From Actinomycetes bacterium (GTDB taxonomy: Bacteria > Actinomycetota > Actinomycetes > Actinomycetales > Cellulomonadaceae), in the NCBI GenBank assembly GCA_023438885.1, contig JAEXPS010000091.1, positions 1-6,761 on the forward strand: DNA of 6,761 nucleotides, given 5' to 3'. The notes beneath the pieces are model-generated. The model saw nothing but the letters and a program-made list of their open reading frames with translations, did not search any database and had not been told where the DNA came from. Shown one piece after another: positions 1 to 4,622 of the stretch. The position numbers and the translations under genes were made by a program. Positions within the stretch are counted from its first letter, which is position 1, and each line of letters starts with the position of its first letter.

Positions 1-234
1 GGCCGCGGCCGCGCGCGCCGCGACCTCGTCGGACCTGGGCTGGAGGCCGTGGTCGACCACGACCGCGCCCGCACGCCAGCGTCCGCGCGCCTCGAACGCC
101 AGGGCCGAGGCCAGCGCCAGCGAGTCCGGACCGCCGGAGCACGCGGCGAGCGTCAGGGTGCCGTCGGGAAGGTCCGCCAGGCACCGGCGCAGCGCCACCC
201 GCACCGCCGCGACCGCCGGCGCGGGGCCGGTCAC
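1..234 (-). CDS. tilS: tRNA(Ile)-lysidine synthetase TilS, N-terminal part (runs off left edge)
   Basis: Only the first 78 codons are present. TilS is an ATP-dependent N-type PP-loop enzyme that adds lysine to C34 of the CAU-anticodon tRNA-Ile, so that it reads AUA and is charged with isoleucine. The PP-loop signature SGGPDS is seen at residues 33-38. VVVDHGLQPRSDE follows at about 58-70; this is the family's second conserved block (VDHGL). The chosen start is GTG at 234-232, preceded by a purine-rich GGGGGAGG (245-238) with a short 3-nt spacer. No stop occurs in this frame before the edge. It is the third gene of a compact minus-strand group, 33 nt after the metalloprotease stop, so it is probably cotranscribed with it. 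The same neighbour order is found around tilS (mesJ) in mycobacteria. The PP-loop and VDHGL pair make the identification firm. Confidence 0.95.
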   Translation of the reverse strand, partial: MTGPAPAVAAVRVALRRCLADLPDGTLTLAACSGGPDSLALASALAFEARGRWRAGAVVVDHGLQPRSDEVAARAAAA

Positions 235-267
235 GGTCCTCCCCCGGTTGAGCGAGCCGGATCCGCG

Positions 268-1299
268 TCAGGGGCGCACACGGGCCACCCAGGCGGCGGG
301 GTTGGCGATCTCGGCCGGGGTGGGGAGGGTGTCCGGGCCGGACCACACGGCGTCGAACCCGCCGCCCACCAGGCGGCGCACCGCACGCACGAACTGCGCG
401 CCGTCACGGTACTGCGCCATCTTGAGGTCCATCCCCAGCAGCTTGCGGGCCACGGCCGCGGGCCCGGTCGCCTCGGCGGCCGACCGCCTCCGGGCGTCGA
501 AGCGCTGCCGGATCGTGCGCACCGACGGCACCACCGCCGGGCCCACCTGGTCCATCGTCACGTCGGCATGGCCCTCGAGCAGCGCCATCACCGCGCCGAT
601 CTCGTCGAACACAGCCCGCTGCGCCGGCTCGAGGAGGCCCAGCAGGCCGCCGTCCTCCCGGCCCGCCAGGGCGCGAGCGACGGCGGCGGCGAGCTCGCCG
701 AGGTCGTCGGTCCCGAAGACCTTGCCCGGCCCCACGTCCGCCAGGACACCCTCCACCCGGCCCCGCAGGTGGCCGGCGAGCCACGGCGCGACCGCGAACT
801 GCAAGGCGTGCGTCTGCTCGTGCAGGGCGACCCACAGCCGGAAGTCGTGGGGGTCCACCTCGAGCTTGCGCTCCACCTCGAGCACGTTCGGAGCCACCAT
901 CAGCAACCGGCCGCCGAAGGGGTCGTACTGCCCCAGCACCTTGCCGGCGAGCAGCGCCAGCACGCCGCCGACCTCCGCGGCAGCCGCCGTGCGCGCCGCC
1001 GCGGACGGTGTTCCGGCCGAGGCGGCCAGGGTCCGCGTCAGCGTCGCAATCACGCGCGTGTTCGCCTCGGCCCACCCGGGGCGGTCGACGACGAGCACGG
1101 GAGCCCGCTGCACACCAGGCGCGGGCCGCAGCCCGGTCACCTCCGCGACCTCGTCGTGCGCCCTGATCGCCGACGCCCTCAGGTCGGCGACGAACTCCGC
1201 CAGCTCGTCCCGCTCGGCGGCGGGACCGGGCCGCGCCAGCCGGCCCGCGATGGCGGCGGCGAGCGCCCAGTCGACCGGACCGCGCTCGTCGGAAGCCAT
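268..1299 (-). CDS. zinc-dependent metalloprotease-like protein (DUF2342 / putative hydrolase family)
   Basis: The product is 343 aa. It carries a gluzincin-like HEQTH motif at residues 160-164 (H160, E161, H164) within LWVALHEQTHALQF. EGHADVTMD follows at 242-250, and its E242 is a plausible third metal ligand; this pair is typical of the actinobacterial DUF2342 family. No signal peptide or membrane segment is visible, so a cytoplasmic location is likely. The substrate is unknown. Some family members are annotated as F420-biosynthesis-associated on phylogenetic grounds only, and nothing here supports an F420 role. The start is ATG at 1299. The Shine-Dalgarno is poor, and an in-frame GTG nine bases upstream (1308) is an alternative. 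The frame stays open far upstream through the dacB region, but that part has no family similarity and dacB clearly uses another frame there. It lies 32 nt after dacB and 33 nt before tilS, suggesting an operon. Family assignment is firm; enzymatic activity is inferred. Confidence 0.9.
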   Translation of the reverse strand: MASDERGPVDWALAAAIAGRLARPGPAAERDELAEFVADLRASAIRAHDEVAEVTGLRPAPGVQRAPVLVVDRPGWAEANTRVIATLTRTLAASAGTPSAAARTAAAAEVGGVLALLAGKVLGQYDPFGGRLLMVAPNVLEVERKLEVDPHDFRLWVALHEQTHALQFAVAPWLAGHLRGRVEGVLADVGPGKVFGTDDLGELAAAVARALAGREDGGLLGLLEPAQRAVFDEIGAVMALLEGHADVTMDQVGPAVVPSVRTIRQRFDARRRSAAEATGPAAVARKLLGMDLKMAQYRDGAQFVRAVRRLVGGGFDAVWSGPDTLPTPAEIANPAAWVARVRP

Positions 1300-1331
1300 G
1301 GGCGCCACGGTATCCCGGCGCGGCGGCAGGG

Positions 1332-2753
1332 TCAGCGGCAGCCGCAGGCCGCCAGCCCGGTGATGAAGGCGTCGACCGCCTGCCGCGGCGCGACTTGGCC
1401 ACCGGGCGGTGTCGCGTCCGCCATCACGGCGAACACCAGCTCCCGTCCGTCGTCGGTGGTCACGATGCCCGCCAACGACGTGACGCCGGTCAGGGAGCCC
1501 GTCTTGGCGCGGACCTCGCCGCGGGCGGGGCTGCTGGTGTAGCGGTCGGCCAGGGTGCCGGTCAGGCCGGCGATCGGCATGCCGACCGCGACGTCCCGCA
1601 GCGGCGGGTGCTCCCCGCCCACCACCAGCCGGAGCACCTCCACGAGCTGGCGCGGCGGGATGCTCGAGCCGTCGGCCAGGCCGGAGCAGTCGCCGAGCCG
1701 CATCGCCGAGGTGTCGATGCCCAGCACGTCGAGGGCATGCAGCACCGCCGTGGTCGCGCCCTCGAACGTCGCCGGCAGCCCCTGCGCCTTCGCGACGAGC
1801 CTGCCGAGCACCTCGGCCTCGGTGTTGTCGCTGGTGGCGAGCGTGAAGTGCGTGAGCTCGGCCAGCGTCGCCGAGCGCACCTCGCCGAGCACCCGGGCGT
1901 CGGGGAGGGCGGTGGCCCTCGCCGGGCTCCCCTCGACGGCCACCCCCGCCTCGGCCAGGCGGGCGGCGAACTGGCGGGCGGCGTGCAACGACGGGTCGGA
2001 GTAGCGGGGCGAGACCGACAGGTTGTCGGTGGTACGGGCGTGGTCGACGGCCAACGCCGTCACGGGCGCGACGTAGCCGTAGGCGACGTCGGTGCCGGCC
2101 CACCCCGGAGCGGTCGTCGAGCCCGTGAACGCGGTGTCGTCGAAGCGGATGCGGACGCTCGTCGTCCCCCGCAACGAGAGCTCCTTGGCGACCTGACCCG
2201 CCAGGTCCGCGAGCCCGGCACGGCCGCGCACGGCCTCGGGGTCGCCGGCGCCTGCCGCGAGCATCATGTCCCCGCCGCCGACCAGCGTGATCTCGTCGTC
2301 GGCGCCGCCCTGGACCACTCGCGTCGAGAGCGTGCTGGCGGGGTCGAGCGTCGAGAGGGCCGCGACGGCCGTGAGGATCTTGGCGGTGGACGCGGGGATG
2401 CGGGGCTCGTCGGCCAAGTTCGTGGCGAGCATGCCGCCGGTGAGCCCGTCCGCCACGACCACGCCCGTGGTCGGGCCGAGGCGGGGGTCGGCGACGAGGG
2501 CGTCCACCTGCGCCTGGAGCGCGCCGGACAGCGGCATCGGGGCGGAGGCGTCGAGCTCGGTGAGCGCCAGGGCGGCGGGCGCCGCGGCTGCGGAGAGGGC
2601 GGGCACCGTGGGGAACGGGTTCGGATCGGCGGGGACGGGCTCCAGGGTGAGGCCGCCGGGAACCATGTCGTAGGCGTCGGCCGTGAGGTAGCCGGCGCCC
2701 GCGAGCACCACCACGAGCACGCCCACGCCGACGACCTTGCCCACGCTGGCCAT
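1332..2753 (-). CDS. dacB: D-alanyl-D-alanine carboxypeptidase/endopeptidase, PBP4 type (peptidase S13)
   Basis: A 473-aa penicillin-binding protein that trims pentapeptide stems and/or cleaves D-Ala-mDAP cross-links outside the membrane. An uncleaved anchor or signal peptide is suggested by the hydrophobic segment at residues 7-24. It is followed by a Pro/Ala-rich stretch to about residue 70, then the serine-acyltransferase domain. All three active-site motifs are present: STAK at 122-125 (nucleophile S122, base K125), SDN at 308-310 and KTG at 417-419. DCSGL at 355-359 matches the conserved D-x-SGL segment of the S13 family. The long insertion between the first two motifs is typical of class C PBPs. 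The length is normal for actinobacterial homologues. The ATG at 2753 has an excellent ribosome binding site, GGAGGTGAG (2764-2756). It is first in the minus-strand group with the metalloprotease and tilS, and divergent from ppa. Confidence in the family is very high; the balance of carboxy- and endopeptidase activity cannot be read. Confidence 0.94.
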   Translation of the reverse strand: MASVGKVVGVGVLVVVLAGAGYLTADAYDMVPGGLTLEPVPADPNPFPTVPALSAAAAPAALALTELDASAPMPLSGALQAQVDALVADPRLGPTTGVVVADGLTGGMLATNLADEPRIPASTAKILTAVAALSTLDPASTLSTRVVQGGADDEITLVGGGDMMLAAGAGDPEAVRGRAGLADLAGQVAKELSLRGTTSVRIRFDDTAFTGSTTAPGWAGTDVAYGYVAPVTALAVDHARTTDNLSVSPRYSDPSLHAARQFAARLAEAGVAVEGSPARATALPDARVLGEVRSATLAELTHFTLATSDNTEAEVLGRLVAKAQGLPATFEGATTAVLHALDVLGIDTSAMRLGDCSGLADGSSIPPRQLVEVLRLVVGGEHPPLRDVAVGMPIAGLTGTLADRYTSSPARGEVRAKTGSLTGVTSLAGIVTTDDGRELVFAVMADATPPGGQVAPRQAVDAFITGLAACGCR

Positions 2754-2839
2754 GCCTCACCTCCGCACGCGGCGGCTCCGGGGCCGCTGCCGGTGCGTCA
2801 CACTACTGTCAGAACATCGCAGCCGAGCTTGGGAGCACC
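2754..2839. promoter_or_regulatory. divergent dacB/ppa intergenic promoter region
   Basis: These 86 nt must hold the promoters of both dacB (minus) and ppa (plus). TANNNT-type -10 candidates overlap on the two strands: TACTGT at 2804-2809 for ppa and TAGTGT at 2805-2800 for dacB. They share the TA at 2804-2805. No good -35 is visible at 16-19 nt spacing on either side. A GTCACA (2797-2802) and a GTCAGA (2808-2813), 11 nt apart, straddle these elements and could be a response-regulator site. All of this is inferred from short motifs. The dacB Shine-Dalgarno (2764-2756) and the ppa Shine-Dalgarno GGGAG (2831-2835) also lie inside the region. Confidence 0.35.
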
Positions 2840-3337
2840 GTGGAGTTCGACGTCACGATCGAGATCCCGAAGGGGAACCGCAACAAGTACGAGGTGGACC
2901 ATGCGACGGGCCGCATCCGCCTCGACCGGATGCTGTTCACGTCGACGCGGTACCCGGACGACTACGGGTTCATCGAGGGGACGCTCGGCGAGGACGGCGA
3001 CCCCCTCGATGCGCTGGTGCTCCTGGAGGAGCCGACCTTCCCCGGCTGCCTGATCCGATGCCGTGCGCTGGGCATGTTCCGCATGCGCGACGAGGCCGGC
3101 GGCGACGACAAGGTGATCTGCGTGCCGATGGGCGACCAGCGGGCGGCGTGGCGCCAGGACCTCGACGACATCTCCGACTTCCACCGGCTGGAGATCCAGC
3201 ACTTCTTCGAGGTCTACAAGGACCTGGAGCCAGGCAAGTCCGTCGAGGGCGCGCACTGGGTCGGCCGCGCGGAGGCCGAGGCGGAGATCCAGAAGTCCCG
3301 CCAGCGCGCCATCGACGCCGGCTACAACACCCACTGA
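2840..3337 (+). CDS. ppa: inorganic pyrophosphatase, family I (soluble)
   Basis: A 165-aa cytoplasmic Mg2+-dependent enzyme hydrolysing PPi to two phosphates, which pulls nucleic acid, protein and lipid synthesis forward. Near the N-terminus RNKYEVD (14-20) is the substrate-binding block. The family signature D-G-D-P-L-D is at 52-57, giving metal ligands D52, D54 and D57. D84, D89 and K91 in the later DEAGGDDK block match the E. coli residues D97, D102 and K104. The length fits the short prokaryotic family I type (about 162 aa in M. tuberculosis). His21, one of two histidines noted in the mycobacterial active site, is kept; the other (His86) is Ala here. The start is GTG at 2840, with GGGAG at 2831-2835 and a 4-nt spacer. 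It is transcribed away from dacB. Downstream are a C-rich tract (3338-3355) and two palindromic repeats that may end its mRNA. Confidence 0.97.
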   Translation: MEFDVTIEIPKGNRNKYEVDHATGRIRLDRMLFTSTRYPDDYGFIEGTLGEDGDPLDALVLLEEPTFPGCLIRCRALGMFRMRDEAGGDDKVICVPMGDQRAAWRQDLDDISDFHRLEIQHFFEVYKDLEPGKSVEGAHWVGRAEAEAEIQKSRQRAIDAGYNTH

Positions 3338-3356
3338 CCCCCCTTCTCCCTCCCCA

Positions 3357-3406
3357 GCGTCCGAGGAAGTGGCTGCTCTAGCCACCACTTGCTCGGACGT
3401 TGCGCA
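3357..3406. repeat. palindromic repeat, copy 1 (hairpin 3358-3399)
   Basis: A 42-nt imperfect palindrome opens with CGTCCGAG (3358-3365) and closes with CTCGGACG (3392-3399). After one G/G mismatch the stem continues through AA/TT and GTGG/CCAC. The tip can pair as GTGGCT-gctct-AGCCAC with a small bulge on the right arm. The 50-nt block 3357-3406 is repeated exactly at 3420-3469. It begins 20 nt after the ppa stop, behind a C/T-only tract (3338-3355). There is no T-run, so it is not a textbook intrinsic terminator, though it could still end or protect the ppa transcript. I do not recognise the repeat family. It may be a REP-like element dispersed in the genome. Confidence 0.85.
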
Positions 3407-3419
3407 ACCGGGCGCGCTT

Positions 3420-3469
3420 GCGTCCGAGGAAGTGGCTGCTCTAGCCACCACTTGCTCGGACGTTGCGCA
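3420..3469. repeat. palindromic repeat, copy 2 (hairpin 3421-3462)
   Basis: This is an exact 50-nt direct repeat of the block at 3357-3406, with a 63-nt period and a 13-nt spacer. The arms are CGTCCGAG (3421-3428) and CTCGGACG (3455-3462), with the same G/G mismatch and tip as copy 1. Exact identity in non-coding DNA implies recent duplication, or correction of one copy by the other. It lies about 115 nt before the DUF559-like gene. The two hairpins in series could act as a double 3' structure for ppa, or could be ends of a mobile unit; the sequence alone does not decide. Confidence 0.85.
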
Positions 3470-3553
3470 GCCGCGCTGCTCGCCGAGGACCGTGAGCCGA
3501 CCCCTGGCACTGTGGATCAAGGCCTCAATCCCCCGCCGGCCGGTCCGCGACCT

Positions 3554-3570
3554 CCGAGGCGGCGCCTCGG
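3554..3570. repeat. short GC-rich inverted repeat before the DUF559-like gene
   Basis: Perfect 7-nt arms CCGAGGC (3554-3560) and GCCTCGG (3564-3570) are separated by GGC. It lies 15 nt before the ATG at 3586, where a Shine-Dalgarno would normally be sought and none is seen. It could be an operator for an autoregulating winged-helix protein or an mRNA hairpin. In DNA this GC-rich, chance is also a fair explanation. Confidence 0.35.
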
Positions 3571-3585
3571 CGCGATCGTGTGCCC

Positions 3586-4530
3586 ATGCCGATGGACCCC
3601 GTCACCGCGCGCGCCCGTCGCCGCCGCGTCGAGAGCGCCGCATCGCTCCAGGCCGGTCTTCTCACCGCTTCCCAGCTCCGAACTCTCGGCGTCACCCGCG
3701 GCGCGATGCGAGCGGAGCTGGCCGCCGAACGCTGGTCGCTGCGGCAACAGGTCGTTCAGGTCACACAGTCCGGCGGTCACGTAGCGGAGTGGTGGAACGC
3801 CGTCCTGGCGCGCTCGCCCCGGGCGGGCGGCGCAGCAGCGCTCGGCGGGCTCACGTCCCTCCTCGCGGCAGGGATGCAGGGGATCGCCGGCGACGGCCTG
3901 ATCCACATTGCCGCGCCCAAGTCGTCGCGCCCGCTGCCCGCCCCGGACGGAGTGCGCGTCCACGAGACCCGGCGCTGGCGTGCCGAGGACATCGTCGCCG
4001 ACCCGATCCCCCGTGTCCGCACGCCGATGGCCGCTGTCCAGGCCGCGCTCTGGGCCCGCACCAACCGCGAGGCGGCGCTGCTGCTCGTCGCCCCGGTTCA
4101 GCAACGGCTCACCACACCTGAGGCGGTGCTCGAAGCGCTCGAGGTCGTCCGGCGCGATCGTCGGCGCAGCCTTCTCCGGGCAGTGGCCGACGAGCTCGTC
4201 GACGGCGTGCGCTCGCTCAACGAGCTGGACTTCGCCGCCCTGTGCCGGGCGCGCGGGCTCCCCGAGCCCAGCCGCCAGGTGGTGGTTCGCACGACGACAG
4301 GACGCGCCTATCTCGACGTCCGGTGGGATCGCTGGCGCGTCACCGTGGAGATCGACGGCATCGGCCACCTCCAGCTCGGCCGATGGCTCGACGACACCGC
4401 CCGGCACAACGAGATCGCCCTCACCGGCGACACCGTGCTGCGTGTGCCGAGCCTCGGCATCCGCCTCGACCCGCAACCGTTCCTGGAGCAGGTGGAACGC
4501 GCGCTGCGCCACAACGGCTGGCTCCCCTGA
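3586..4530 (+). CDS. AbiEi-like / DUF559-type protein (putative Vsr-fold nuclease domain), function unknown
   Basis: A 314-aa protein counted from ATG 3586. An in-frame GTG at 3580 and ATG at 3592 are equally possible, and no Shine-Dalgarno favours any of them. Residues about 25-60, GLLTASQLRTLGVTRGAM and onward, look like the small winged-helix N-terminus shared with AbiEi-type antitoxins. The C-terminus (about 212-312) resembles DUF559/Vsr-like endonuclease folds. It has YLDV (D244), then VTVEIDG (E255, D257), then HLQ and a helix with a conserved D-x-x-R-x-N-x-x-x-L pattern (DDTARHNEIAL), then VLRVPS. This D...E-x-D spacing fits a PD-(D/E)XK-like core. Proteins of this type are abundant and often multicopy in actinobacteria. 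To my knowledge their function is unproven, and no cognate AbiEii toxin gene is next to it. It is flanked by related palindromic repeats, and its stop codon lies inside the downstream stem. Family confidence is good; nuclease or antitoxin activity is only inferred. Confidence 0.82.
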   Translation: MPMDPVTARARRRRVESAASLQAGLLTASQLRTLGVTRGAMRAELAAERWSLRQQVVQVTQSGGHVAEWWNAVLARSPRAGGAAALGGLTSLLAAGMQGIAGDGLIHIAAPKSSRPLPAPDGVRVHETRRWRAEDIVADPIPRVRTPMAAVQAALWARTNREAALLLVAPVQQRLTTPEAVLEALEVVRRDRRRSLLRAVADELVDGVRSLNELDFAALCRARGLPEPSRQVVVRTTTGRAYLDVRWDRWRVTVEIDGIGHLQLGRWLDDTARHNEIALTGDTVLRVPSLGIRLDPQPFLEQVERALRHNGWLP

Positions 4531-4590
4531 CGCAGCGTCCGAGGATGTGGTCGCTAGAGCAACCACTTGCTCGGACGCTGCGTCAGGGGA
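4523..4590. repeat. palindromic repeat copy 3 with extended perfect stem; probable bidirectional terminator
   Basis: The core 42 nt (4536-4577) belongs to the same family as the two upstream copies, with the same CGTCCGAG/CTCGGACG ends. Here the outer stem is longer: 21 perfectly paired bases, 4523-4543 with 4570-4590. Inside are a G/G mismatch, A/T, a T/T mismatch and GTGGT/ACCAC around a 10-nt loop. The left arm includes the TGA (4528-4530) of the DUF559-like gene. The element sits between two convergent genes, where a structure active in both directions would be useful. There is no T-run on either strand, so terminator function is inferred from position and stem strength. Confidence 0.85.
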
Positions 4591-4622
4591 AGGGGAGGGG
4601 AGGGCGGGGCGGGGGTCAGGGG
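4586..4622 (+). other. dense G-tract run, potential G-quadruplex
   Basis: Seven consecutive G-tracts of 3 to 5 bases occur on the plus strand: 4586-4589, 4592-4595, 4597-4600, 4602-4604, 4606-4609, 4611-4615 and 4619-4622. The loops are only 1-3 nt. This exceeds the usual four-tract quadruplex rule. It starts in the right arm of the palindrome and ends just inside the NlpC/P60 stop region. On the minus-strand mRNA of the NlpC/P60 gene the same stretch is C-rich and almost free of G. Folding is not demonstrated. Confidence 0.6.

Noticed and set aside
1300..2760. Open frame extending the metalloprotease gene upstream to about 830 codons
   Set aside because: The extra part is Arg/Gly/Pro/His-rich with no recognisable domain. 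The same DNA encodes dacB with all three PBP motifs and a strong ribosome binding site in another frame.
49..3053. Long plus-strand open frames opposite tilS, the metalloprotease and dacB
   Set aside because: Low-complexity Arg/Gly/Ala/His translations are typical antisense shadows in very GC-rich DNA; no domain or ribosome binding site supports them.
3357..3469. Two direct repeats considered as a minimal CRISPR array
   Set aside because: The spacer is only 13 nt, there are just two units, each unit is a long self-complementary hairpin, and no cas gene is near.
3586..4530. Complete AbiE toxin-antitoxin system
   Set aside because: No AbiEii nucleotidyltransferase-like gene is next to it; both neighbours are housekeeping or wall genes.
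3357..4590. Insertion sequence or transposon
   Set aside because: No transposase-like protein and no clear target-site duplication could be found outside the palindromes; a non-autonomous element remains only a hypothesis.
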